A stretch of DNA of 64,000 nt from Progne subis subis (lineage: Eukaryota; Chordata; Aves; Passeriformes; Hirundinidae): NCBI GenBank assembly GCA_022316685.1, contig JAKJHU010000038.1, positions 1,784,384 to 1,848,383 on the forward strand, read 5' to 3'. A model generated the notes under the pieces. The model searched no databases. It was not told the origin of the DNA and was given only the letters and a program-made list of their open reading frames with translations. Positions 37,801-47,176 of this stretch are shown piece by piece. Position numbers and translations under genes: made by a program. Numbering within the stretch: the first letter of the stretch is position 1; every line of letters starts with the position of its first letter.

Positions 37801-40800
37801 AATAATAAAGCATCTTCTATTTTTTCAGACTTGGCACACTTTGACTTTTGATAAATTAGTCTTGGCTGTTGTGCAATGCTAGAGGAAAATGATTGCTAAT
37901 CATTAGTCTGTTTTATTGACGACTTTCTATCAACAAGTAATTTCATACAGTTTTATAAATCCTGCCTTCTCCTTAGGTAGGTCAAAAATCTAAACATCTT
38001 CTTACTTTGTAAATATATCTGATATTGCTCTCAAAATATGGCCTAATAAACATTAGTTAATATAATGTAATATTTAAAAGCTAACCTCCTATAAATCTTT
38101 TGGTCTGGTTGCTTTTTTTTGTTTTTAGTTTTAGGTTTACTTTTACTTTTGGGTTGCTGTTGTTTAAGTAATAAACTTAATAGTAACATTCTTGCTCTAG
38201 TGATATACATAAAGAAGAAAGCATATTTCAAAAACTAATGATAATCCTGGAACCTTCACCTTAAGTTCTTCCAATGCTGCCTTTCATAAAAAAGGTGTGG
38301 TGTCATGTTCAGATATTTAAAAACCCCTCTGCTAATTAAAATTGATGCTGTTTGGGTTTTGCCTTTTTTCCTTTCATATATTCTGTTTTCTTCACACATA
38401 TATTTGTAACTCTCACCTACTGTATTAGTAGCCAGTTTTCCCGGTGCTTTTCCATGGCCTTTCCCTAGGCAGAAATACAAACCAAATTCCAGAGCTCCAA
38501 GCCCCCGGTGGGTCAAGGCCCAGTGCTACCTTGGCTCTTCCTGGGAACCAAGGCCGAGAACAACTCTTCGGGAACATTCTCATGGACAAAGTACAACTAG
38601 TGCTGAAGCACCCCAAAAGGGGCTTGGCCTAGTGGGAAATTAGTGCTTTTTATCAATTATGCTAATTTCCTAAAACCGATAAATGTGTACTCATCCCTGT
38701 AGGGGTGGGCTTTTGTGGACATCTTTTCATAGCTGCCTCCGAAGGCCTTCATTGAAGAACCCCTTTTATATTACCTCCTTACTAAAATTATCTTGAGTTT
38801 CATTTCCAGGTTAGGAAAAAGGCAGCAAAATAAAAGCTTTGTCCTGTGCAGAGTTTTGCCCTCTGGGTGAGGATGAGACAAAGAAAAACCCAAAAGATGT
38901 TAGACAAGTTAACCCAGTACTGAAAATATTCCGACAATGTAGGAATAAAGCAGATTTAGATCTCAGCTGTGGGTGATAGATAACTCTAATTAACTCTTAG
39001 TGGTTTACCTTGACAGAGTAGTTTGTCTTTTATATATCATAGTACACTATCTATCTCAAAACTGCTCTGCCCACAGCTTCCTCAGCAATGCAGTTCTCCA
39101 GGTCCATGCTACCTCCCTCACAGCAGGGACAGGCAAGGACAAGGGCTGGTGACACAGATTTCCTGTCCTCTACCCTACCATGTGCTGCCTCCTAACCTGA
39201 GTCTCTGCAACTGATCATGGAACAGGAGAATGTATTAGATCAGAGAACTGATCTACAAAATACATTTGCAAAAACTAGCACATACCAAAGGCTGTGCTTT
39301 TACATGAAGCATAACTTACTTATTTTATACAAAAGTTACATAGTACCAAGCTTATTATGTGGGGTGATTCTGTAACACACTCTTTAGCACAGTGCTAGTT
39401 GCCAGACTGCAAAGAACTACTGTTCATTTGGCTTTTTAGTCCAAGACTAGAAAATTGTGTTAATCTTCCATTCCCGCTCTGAATGTAAAGTTATACTGCA
39501 CCAGAAAGATCAGGCTTTCTTTTACCAAAGTAGGTGCCATATTAAAATACAATAGCATAGAAATGTAATTCAAAGATGGTAAACCAAAGATGTATCACCT
39601 GCTTATTGTTTGTTCCTAAGTAAACTCCATTTAATTCACAGCAGCTATTTGTATGAGTAAAGCTAGCAATATAACACAGAATCAGTCTCAAATCTGTAAG
39701 TCAGTACCTCATAATTGTAAATTTATTACCTGGTGATACAGCATTGGTAATTGTCCATGTAAATTCTTCCTCTTTCATATGCAATAGGAGATGCAGAATG
39801 AGTTGTCCAAACATTCTTGAATTTAGTACTTTCCTGAAACACAATAGTTTTAACAGTGATGGCTGTTTGTAACAAACTTTGCTTCTGAAAAATACTTGGC
39901 TCCTGCAACTTAGTAACTTATATTAATTAAAATTTTCCTGCTTAATACACAAGAAAGAATCTTATTTGGTTTTTATAAATAAAATTAACAGACCTTTTAT
40001 AAGAAAATTTTGGGTTTTTTAAAGACCAAATTAAAATATTTTTAATTAGCTACTATGGACAGCAGGCGTAAAGAATATTTTGTCATTAACTAGCCTGTAT
40101 TAAAACTGGCAACTAAACTTCCATGGTGACTTTTTAAATCAAGGACTAAACTCCCCAGAGTACAAATATGCAAAGAGTTCTTTTATACGTAATTGATTTG
40201 ATTTATTGAACACCTAATTCCATTGTGCTAGTGGTGTTTGCTGTGAAAGATAGAAAAATGCATTTATTTATTTGCAATAAGCACCTGAAACTTTAATGAA
40301 ATAAACTGCTCACATTAAAGTTTCTTGCATGCATTTATCAGGAGCTCTAGACCATTAACAAAGGCTCCAGTCTTAGAAAAAAGAAGTGTAAGTCAGACGT
40401 ACTTATTGTTTGTTTCATGAAACCTTGCATGCCTATTGACCTAGTTACATAAGCAGACACTTCAGCTGACTTCCAATAAATGTATTTTCAATATAAGGTA
40501 ATTGCCAATTCACTTCCACATTCTTTTCTAATGTTTTCTATCAACTACTGTATGGAAGCAGTAATTGTTTTGACTAAAAAAAAAAAAAAAGTTCAGTTTG
40601 TAATTGGTTTAATTCCTTTTTTTTTCCTGTAACATCAGTTTCACTGAGAACTGGGGTTACGTTTACCTCAAAATCTCTGCCAATTATCTTAGTAGCAAAC
40701 TCCTTTCATGTTTAACATGAAGCACTAAGAATTTAAGATCAGTATTAAGTATGAAGCCATCTTAAGAAATAGGTGATATAAAAGCTCATAAAAGCTTATT

Positions 40801-41169
40801 TCTAACACTAATTATTGGATATACAAGTTCCTCTGCATTTTTTGCCCTCTCTACGTTTCTAGGTCTGAGCCTTGTGAAATAAATTTAACCATTACTAACT
40901 CTCTTTATCAAAACGGAACCTTTTTTTCTCCCCAGACTCGTTCTCCAGCGTGACCGGGGACCTCTCGAACACCTGGGCTGAGGACTGCCACTGAGCCCCG
41001 TGGGCTGAAATGCCGAACCCGGCAGGGCTGCAGCCAGCGCCGAAACGCAGCCTATTACCTGACACATGATCTTTCGGAGGAGTCCCAGGTTCTTCCTGTG
41101 GGCGACACCGGCATCTCTGGCATAGAAGCCGTGGGCCCTGCGGCTGAGGAGGCGGCAGACGTTGTGCAC
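22697..41169 (-). CDS. DCAF17: DDB1- and CUL4-associated factor 17, 14 coding exons, start codon uncertain
   Basis: Substrate receptor of the CUL4-DDB1 ubiquitin ligase, mainly nuclear or nucleolar; loss in humans causes Woodhouse-Sakati syndrome (established knowledge). Exons, 5' to 3': 41169(?)-41059, 39833-39730, 37878-37788, 36868-36726, 35914-35836, 35308-35219, 33101-32994, 32500-32395, 28843-28701, 27304-27195, 26806-26719, 25177-25094, 23738-23583, 22822-22697. All use GT-AG and keep frame, giving about 512 residues (human about 520). Diagnostic stretches: KFKNVWTTHS, SEKIEDALL, YLSWDTPQEV, LENAFQIGG, TVTASGRVVKK and FKIVDYEDELDLLS. The listed 5' end is a GTG, because no in-frame ATG exists upstream before an in-frame TAA at 41319-41317. 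The true start is unresolved. Confidence 0.93.
23583..23738 (-). CDS. DCAF17: DCAF17 exon 13
   Basis: Encodes TFKIVDYEDELDLLS, AVTQIGADG, AHLDFHCNE and LLKSIPLKESWDV. Acceptor TTTCCTAAG, donor GATGTG|GTGAGG, ends in phase 0. Confidence 0.94.
25094..25177 (-). CDS. DCAF17: DCAF17 exon 12
   Basis: Encodes VTVTASGRVVKK and LLDDDPEQE. Acceptor TTCTTCAAAG, donor CAAGAG|GTAACT, ends in phase 0. Confidence 0.93.
26719..26806 (-). CDS. DCAF17: DCAF17 exon 11
   Basis: Encodes VLKLKEVKN and AEDFTIVANREN. Acceptor CTTTTGTAG, donor AACTGT|GTGAGT, ends in phase 0. Confidence 0.9.
27195..27304 (-). CDS. DCAF17: DCAF17 exon 10
   Basis: Encodes AKNGIQDM, CCSLEPDWIYFHPD and GRIIHVGPN. Donor ATAAA|GTATGA leaves phase 2, matched by the next exon. 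Confidence 0.92.
28206..28285. repeat. Two-copy imperfect tandem repeat, period 40 bp
   Basis: GATTAAACT...TTTTTAGGGA occurs at 28206 and again at 28246 with scattered differences, in DCAF17 intron 9. Confidence 0.75.
28701..28843 (-). CDS. DCAF17: DCAF17 exon 9
   Basis: Encodes PPLLFEASSLENAFQIGG, PWHYIITPNKKK and GVFHICSLKDN. Among the best-conserved exons. Acceptor ATATTTACAG, donor CTTTG|GTAATA, ends in phase 0. Confidence 0.94.
30641..30775 (+). repeat. T/G-only low-complexity tract
   Basis: About 130 bp of long T runs broken by G, GG or GGG with almost no A or C. In the DCAF17 pre-mRNA this reads as A/C-only sequence. The apparent Phe-rich and Lys-rich proteins across it are artefacts. 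Confidence 0.9.
31637..31657 (+). repeat. (TAAA)n microsatellite
   Basis: About five TAAA units in DCAF17 intron 8. Confidence 0.85.
32395..32500 (-). CDS. DCAF17: DCAF17 exon 8
   Basis: Encodes FMEQPFDLG, then IVGKYPFGLPCNIKIT. Acceptor GTTATTTTAG, donor AACAG|GTAATT, ends in phase 1. Confidence 0.92.
32994..33101 (-). CDS. DCAF17: DCAF17 exon 7
   Basis: Encodes IFGNSVTD, GILIVMYSMGLVRLY. Acceptor TTATTCCAG, donor GAACAG|GTAATG, ends in phase 0. Confidence 0.93.
34091..34110. repeat. Tandem 10-bp palindrome
   Basis: TGGTATACCA occurs twice in a row. Each unit and the whole 20-mer are perfect palindromes. DCAF17 intron 6. Confidence 0.85.
35219..35308 (-). CDS. DCAF17: DCAF17 exon 6
   Basis: Encodes AGIQQTVLFYLAVF and GMLEINKK. 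Acceptor GCTTCCCAG, donor AAAAAG|GTGAGT, ends in phase 0. Confidence 0.92.
35340..35780. other. Compositionally distinct block in DCAF17 intron 5, possible repeat relic
   Basis: More GC- and CpG-containing than the flanking intron, with abrupt edges. It could be a decayed LTR or other insertion, but no family motif was recognised and no target duplication was found. Confidence 0.25.
35836..35914 (-). CDS. DCAF17: DCAF17 exon 5
   Basis: Encodes YLSWDTPQEV and KSAQN. Acceptor CACAAATAG, donor CGGCAG|GTAAGT, ends in phase 0. Confidence 0.93.
36726..36868 (-). CDS. DCAF17: DCAF17 exon 4
   Basis: Encodes SDYKASLIVLT, NWLLRLSA and LEKVYLAG. Acceptor TTTATGTAG, donor TTCAG|GTATTA, ends in phase 2. 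Confidence 0.92.
37788..37878 (-). CDS. DCAF17: DCAF17 exon 3
   Basis: Encodes a variable segment, then KSEKIEDALLLECP. Acceptor TTTCCTCTAG, donor CTG|GTAAGA, ends in phase 0. Confidence 0.9.
38430..38830 (+). mobile_element. Possible solo LTR relic in DCAF17 intron 2
   Basis: A GC-richer block ending in an AT-rich segment (GCCTCCGAAGGCCTTCATTG, then TACTAAAATTATCTTGAG) that resembles the R-U5 end of avian endogenous retroviral LTRs. No gag or pol coding sequence lies next to it. Boundaries and family are uncertain; the resemblance is from memory. Confidence 0.35.
39730..39833 (-). CDS. DCAF17: DCAF17 exon 2
   Basis: Encodes ESTKFKNVWTTHS-SPIAYERGRIY, nearly identical to the human exon. Acceptor GTTTCAG, donor ACCAG|GTAATA, ends in phase 2. 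Confidence 0.93.
41059..41169 (-). CDS. DCAF17: DCAF17 exon 1 (conserved coding part)
   Basis: Encodes NVCRLLSRRAHGFYARDAG through LGLLRKIMCQ, closely matching the human N-terminus. Donor TGTCAG|GTAATA. The frame stays open to 41319 but has no ATG. The next in-frame ATG is three codons before the donor. An ATG at 41221 lies one base out of frame. Confidence 0.8.
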
Positions 41170-41358
41170 GCCGCACGCCCGGAGGGCGGCCCTGCTCCCG
41201 CCGGCGGCCGCCTGCGGGCATATTCTCGGCCCGCGGGGCCGGGCCGCCTTTCTCCCCCGCTCCAGGCTCGCTCTCGGCAGGGCGCGCAGCCTTGCGGGGC
41301 CAGGCCCGCGCCGGGTTTATCTCAAACACCCGCCCCGCCCGGCGAGAGGAGAAGCGAA

Positions 41359-41366
41359 GCGGGAAA
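41359..41366 (+). promoter_or_regulatory. E2F-like motif
   Basis: GCGGGAAA (TTTCCCGC on the other strand) matches the E2F core, in the shared promoter. Short motifs like this also occur by chance in GC-rich sequence. Confidence 0.25.
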
Positions 41367-41510
41367 AGGCCCGAACGGCACCTTGCTCCTTTACTCCCGA
41401 GCGAGGCAAACCGAGGCCTCCCGACCGTGCTCCGCGCCTTCCCCTGCCGGCGCAGCGCCGGTTTCCGCAGACGCCGGGCGGGGAGGGCCCTGCGCCGCCT
41501 CCCCGCGGCC

Positions 41511-41526
41511 CGCCGGGTACTGTAGT
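41511..41526 (-). promoter_or_regulatory. ZNF143-like site in the bidirectional promoter
   Basis: The minus strand reads ACTACAGTACCCGGCG, close to the SBS/ZNF143 consensus ACTACAATTCCCAGC that is common in bidirectional promoters. It sits about 0.35 kb from the DCAF17 exon and just upstream of the inferred METTL8 exon 1. Binding is inferred, not shown. Confidence 0.4.
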
Positions 41527-41599
41527 TTTTCGGGGAGCGGAATCGCGCGGCGCGCCCGGAGCTCGCCTGCCGCCGCGGGGCGCCGCCGCCGCTCCTGGG

Positions 41600-41694
41600 C
41601 GGGCCGGGCCGGCTGAGGCGGGCGGAGCGGGGTCATCTTCCTCTACCGGAGCCGCTCCGAGGGCCGGGCAGGAGCAGACGCTGCGCAGGGCCCG
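41600..41694 (+). other. METTL8: METTL8 exon 1, probably non-coding (5' limit unknown)
   Basis: A consensus donor CCCG|GTGAGA follows 41694 in the right position and orientation for a METTL8 leader exon. No ATG occurs between about 41530 and the donor, so this exon would be untranslated. The 5' limit given is arbitrary. Confidence 0.45.
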
Positions 41695-42811
41695 GTGAGA
41701 ATCGCCGGCAGCGGCCGTCGGCCGGTACGGCGGAGCTCTGCCCCGGCCGGGCTCCCCGCCCATCCTGCGCCGAAAGGTGCGGCCGCTCGACGCGCGGAGC
41801 GTGCAGATGGAAGCGTTTTACCCGTTGTTTTTTTTTTTTTTAATAAAGGCAGGAAAGTTTTGTTAGCGTAGCAATTTAAGGAGGGGGGGAACTGGTATCT
41901 TCTTTCTTTTAAAACGTCCCTGCTGTGGAACTCAGCCCTCGGGGTTGGGTGCGAGGCATTCCCGGGGCTGAGTGCCCGGCCTGGCACCTTCGAGCCTTTG
42001 GGCACCGGCCGCGAGTCTTTTTGGGTATGGTGGTGTGGGATTGAGTGTACCGGACCTGGGGAAAAGGCTGAGGGATTTGTTGAAACCCGTTTAAAACTCC
42101 AAGATCAACAGAAACTTCTTGAGATGTATGACACTTCATTTTTGTATTTTTAGAGCTGCATCCCACATGTTGTCACAGTCGTCAATCGCTACTTGCCGGC
42201 AGAGCAACTGAAGTCTTGGACAGACTTGTTTCTCTTCCTTGGCAGAGGCCAAGCACCCAAATGGGGTAATCAAAAGTTGCTGATCTTTTTGTGTGCCCAT
42301 ATCTGTTCTTCAGGATCTGAGTGGAACCTTGAATCTTCACTGATGCTGAAGGAAAGAGAGAGTCCTTTAAGTTCCTGCTTTGCAGGAAGGGAGCTCGAAG
42401 GGAGCTAAACCCAAACACCATGGTTGCAGTTGCTCCTTCAAAGAGCTGATTAGGGGAGTAAGTAGAGCATACCGTCCGTGAATTTGCAACATCGCCAGTG
42501 ACTTCAGAGCTGGCAAGGCAGGTTTTGCTCATGAAAGCCCATGTGGACATCCTGAATCCTGCAAGAGTGTAAATGGATGAGGTTCCTGAGTATAAACTGT
42601 AGACAGTAGTAAAATTCATGCTACTCTGTCCCAATTTTCATCACCTTTAATAAAAACCCCTTTGTGTTGTCTTCTTTTCTAAGGCAATACATTTAATATT
42701 CAGTATTTTGTAGATAATATGGTTAAAATAGTTTAAGTGATTGCATTTGGAGGTTTAGATGTATCTTCACTGTGCAAGTATGTGTATACATACACATAAA
42801 GTCTCAATAGC

Positions 42812-42868
42812 CTTTTTTTTTTTTTTTTTCTCTTTTTTTTACTTTTTTTTCTTTTCCTTTTCCTCCTT
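42812..42868 (+). repeat. T-rich tract
   Basis: Runs of T interrupted by C, A or G in METTL8 intron 1. The Lys-rich reverse-strand frame over it is an artefact. Confidence 0.8.
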
Positions 42869-45554
42869 CCTGTGTAAGTAGCAGCCAGCAGAGGGTGTGC
42901 AGGGAAACGAGGAACACTCCTTTGATTATTCAAGTAAATGTTTCCAGTAAATCCACAGGATTTATCTCCCCTTCTCTCTCATTGCATAAACTATTTCCTC
43001 TTTTCTCGACTATTTTTAACAGGCTACCTCACAACTTGTGGAAGAACAGGCACTTCTCACTCAGCACAAGTATATGTGATTATAATCATATCTGGTGGGG
43101 CAGGTTTGTTTGTTTTTGTCTGCTTTGCTTTTTAACTTTGTTGTCTCTATAGGAATCAGAATAAATGAAAAAAATTTTCTTTTGTTTTTCTTTTCCCCGG
43201 GAGTCACTCCTCTGCAGCAGATTTACTGAAGTTGCTGCATGCTCACAGGGAGGACTGCGTTATTCCTGGTGAATGAGAAAGAAAAACAGTTTAAATTTTT
43301 AGATCTACTGAGTTTAGAAGTTGTGAAATACCCTGTTGTTTCAAATGTACATATTTTTTTTTTGGCAGTATATAACTGAAAAACTAATCATGAAGCCCCA
43401 AGAGGGCATGATTAGTCACTTGGCCAACTAGAATAGGATTAAGCACTCAGTTAATGAATGAGTCTGGTTGACAGTAAAGTCACCAAACCCCCAGATTGGA
43501 AATATTAAGAAATATTAATATGTATCTATTTTAAAAATAACTACTGGTAATACATAGTTATACCTTCTGTGTTACCATTATCTTGATTTTTTTTTTTCGT
43601 TTCTATCACCAATTGCCACTTGCATCTGTTTTTCAACAAGCAATACAGAAAAGCACTGGGGAGTAATGGTTAAATGTTGTCTAGATAAGCTTCTAGGTAA
43701 GCAAGCAGAAGTAATTGTATCAACTTAATTGTTTCCAGAATACTTTTGTCTCTAGGAATGTAACAAAGGCTGCACATACAGTTCCTAATATAAGCTATTT
43801 TTGTCTTTATGACAGAGACTCTACAAGTAGGCTTAGAAGTTGGTGGAAGAAGTTGTTAAATTTGTAGTTGGAGATCAGCCAAATGTCAAAATATTTTCAT
43901 CCAACAAGTTCATTAAATTAGGTTCTTGGACAAAAGTAACAGGTTATTTCTGTTCTTTTTAGTTGTTATTTTGTTTGTTTGTTTTCTCTGACATCTCTTT
44001 CAGAATTGATACTTTTAAAGAATTTTACTCATTAGTTAAGTGGTTTACATATGTTTTGGGGTGTAATTCACTGTTAAAAAAAAAATCTTAGAGCAGTTCT
44101 TTGTTCCTATATCTAATTTTTCTTCTATGGGTTTGCTCAGGGATTTAATGACAGTTTTTAATGACAACATCAATCAATTTAATGCCAACTTCAGGTCTGG
44201 CTAGCAGTTGATGTGTGTACATTCTTCTGCATGTTCACCTGTAAAAAGACATACTCAAGATGCTGTTTTTGCTTGTTTGAGGAGGGAAGTTTTAAGGCTG
44301 TTTCTTAAAATTTCTCAGTTAAACTGAGGAGCTGATCTGTACTTGTAACAATGACAAAATTGTGAAGTCTAAAAGCAATGCTCCAAAGGGAAACAAAGAC
44401 TTCCATGTTGCTCTTCAACATGGATATCAAGTGCATAGTTTCTTTAAAGGTTTTTTTTTCTGAAAAATAGTTATGCTGCCACAAAATCTAGTAAATTTTA
44501 ATGTAATTCAGTTTTATGTTAATTTCCTTAAAGATGCAAGTTGAATTGTTTTGATTAATAATCAAACAAAGTGTTCCTGATTGTGACTCTGAACAGGGGA
44601 AGAACTCCTAATTCTTTCAGGCATCATTTCTTGCTGTCATAACTTCAGGGTATGATCATCTTACCTGATGACAAGAAAGGGTGTTGGCTTATTTCATTAA
44701 CAAACTTCAGTTAAATAATTGAGCAATGGCTCGCTTCAGAAAATATAATTTAGGCTTACAAGTGATTTAATGCTTTTCGAGCTTTTAGCAGCCATGTTGC
44801 CCACTAATCCCAGTGGACTTCTAACTCTCAGGGATATACAGGCATGACTCAGGTGAATTCATTCACATTTAACATTGATTGCAACAGTAAACTTCCTCAC
44901 CTACCCCACCCGCCTTGCATTTTCAGAATTCATCTGCTAAAATTGTTCATTTATCACTCAAAGGCTCGCTTTTTCATAGAAAGTCTTGCATATCTGGATT
45001 TTACTGATGTAAGATCATCTTAGTCATCTGACTATAGTTCCCATCTGTGCATCTTTTTATGTTCTTATCAAGATATTTAGAAAGCCAAGAAAAATGATGT
45101 GACTAGCCCAGCAGCTGAATCATTATATTTTATGGTGAATATCAATGCTGGCACAGGAAATGCAAGATACTAACTCAGGTCTTTTCAAATGATTGAGGGA
45201 GGAATAAGATTTGTAAACAGTTTGCAGTGTAATAATGGAATTTTTATCCAAGCATTTCTATAATTTAATAATAATAATTTTGGATTGTGGTTTGGGGTTA
45301 TGGAGGACTTTCTATTCGTCTTTATTTTCAAGAATATTATTTTTCATTGCCTTTATGTAAATTACACAATTTGCAGAAATTGTCATGATGTCTTAATTTT
45401 CATGTCTCATAATTATTATATCATTATATCCCATATATGTTAATAATTATGGATTATGTTATGAAAAATGCAAACATATTTTCAAATAAAAACCATGAAC
45501 AACTTGTAGTAATTGAAGTATAAATTGAAATTGTTTTAGTTGCTGAGCCACATT

Positions 45555-45574
45555 TAAAAAAAAAAAAAAAAAAA
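45555..45574 (+). repeat. Poly(A) tract
   Basis: About 19-20 A in METTL8 intron 1. Confidence 0.8.
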
Positions 45575-47020
45575 GCAACAGTAAACTCATTAACATTACA
45601 AGAAGTTTTGATTTTTTAAATAGGCCTAAATGTTTCATTTTCAGTCTATGGCAATGCTTCCATGTCCTGGTAACATTGCAGTCTCAGCAGCCAGATTTAA
45701 CAGTGATATTATTTGGCATTGTCAACCGTAAGGCAAACTCCATTTTATTTAAACTTTGACAAATAAAAAGAAATTTTAATTTTTTTTCCCTTTTTTTTTT
45801 CTGTAGGCTTAAAATGAATAAACAATGCCTTTTTTAAAGCATGACTCATTCAAAAGTACATGTTAAATGAGGAATTGTTCATTTAATTGAAGTGATTCCT
45901 TTGCCAGTCTTTGTATTGATGTGTACAGATGAATAATTTTCAATTCACAGTACAAGACTTGTGATCAAATACTACTGTTTTCCTCAAGATAAAAATCTTT
46001 GTTTTGCAACCAGTTTGCACAGAATGTTTTCTAATAGTGTCTTGTGCCTGTTCTTTTGTAACTACATTTTGTATTTCCAGTGCATTAAATTTGTATGTGT
46101 GGTTTTTACAGAAGCAGCACTATAAAAAAAGAAGAGAAAAAGGCAGGGAAAAATCGGACTTAGAATAATTTTAAGGGAAAAAGATCAAAACCCCATCAGG
46201 GTAAAAGTAATGGGAGGTGGGGGGGTGTTCCATTTTACTCATCTCATAGAAAACCTGCATTAACAAGAATATGCAAAATCCCCACCAAAAACTAATACTA
46301 GATACACACACTTTTTTTCTTTCATTATTGATCCTTTATGACGATATTCCAAGTAAGGTGAAATGTAGCAATATAAGATAAAATTGTACATGTATTAGAA
46401 AAATCTGAATCACTTTATAATTTCCATTTATAGGAATTAAACATGTATAACCATTACATTTCAAAGATAGCATTGGACAGGGATCAGGAAGAATACATGG
46501 CAGAAATGTTGAAAGGCTTTATGTGCATTATGTTTACACTTAAAAAGATATTTAATTTCCTATTTAAAAGCACAAAACTACAGTCACAGTTCCAGAATGA
46601 AATCTTGAAGAAAATGAGTGGGGTGAAAAAATGTCAATTTTGCTTACAGTGTGTACCCACTAGAAGTGGTTTCTTTTTTGGTCATTTCTTGCTTGCATTC
46701 TCGAAGGTACAATATCAGTCTTGGCTTATTGTTGTACTGTGTGTTTCTTTTCCTTCCTCTCCCTGATAGGACTTCGAAATGATACCAGACAATTTATCTT
46801 TTGACTGGTTTCATTCCAGTAGCCTACTTTGGGATTATTTGGGCTTTTCAGCACCCAGGAGGGATGTTGCCATTTTCTAAAAAGCATTTGAATTGATATT
46901 TTAGTAAATGATTTTTAGTAAATCTGATACCTGGTCTTGGTTGTTTGACCAGTCTCTAATGTAGGTGACATAAACGATTAGGTTACTGCAAAACTGTAAT
47001 TGAGTTAAATGTGTTTTCAG

Positions 47021-47176
47021 GTCTCTCAACACCACGAACTTCATTACAAGGCTTTTTGCTTTATGTCTGAGGAAAAACAAGATGCAACACAGGCACCAGA
47101 GTAATAGACGACCAGCGGTTCCACTCGGATCACGGATTTTAACTGATCCTTCTAAGGTCTTTGAGCATAACATGTG
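47021..47176 (+). CDS. METTL8: METTL8 first identified coding exon
   Basis: Acceptor TGTGTTTTCAG, donor ATGTG|GTGAGA (splits the Trp codon). Encodes [15 protein letters not shown], then [22 protein letters not shown] at 47034 and ATG at 47082 are both in frame with A at -3. An out-of-frame ATG at 47063 opens a 13-codon uORF ending at 47104, across the 47082 ATG. Confidence 0.85.

Larger units (their letters stand above)
40885..41820. promoter_or_regulatory. CpG island, bidirectional DCAF17/METTL8 promoter
   Basis: Strongly GC- and CpG-rich block between the divergent first exons of DCAF17 (minus) and METTL8 (plus). The same head-to-head arrangement exists in human. The densest part is about 41.1-41.75 kb. 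Overlapping long open frames on both strands here are composition artefacts. Confidence 0.88.
41695..47020 (+). other. METTL8: METTL8 5' intron(s)
   Basis: Stretch between the inferred leader exon and the first identified coding exon. It contains an unexplained GC-richer block (about 42.17-42.65 kb), a T-rich tract at 42812 and an A tract near 45555. A further 5' exon carrying the start codon could lie here but was not found. Confidence 0.6.

Noticed and set aside
40895..41763. Frames of 144-178 codons on both strands in the DCAF17/METTL8 CpG island
   Set aside because: Arg/Pro/Ala/Gly-rich composition artefacts. No family match except the short DCAF17 exon 1 segment in another frame.
47063..47104. 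ATG at 47063 as METTL8 start
   Set aside because: It is out of frame with the conserved protein, has a poor context (T at -3, T at +4) and stops after 13 codons. Kept only as a uORF.
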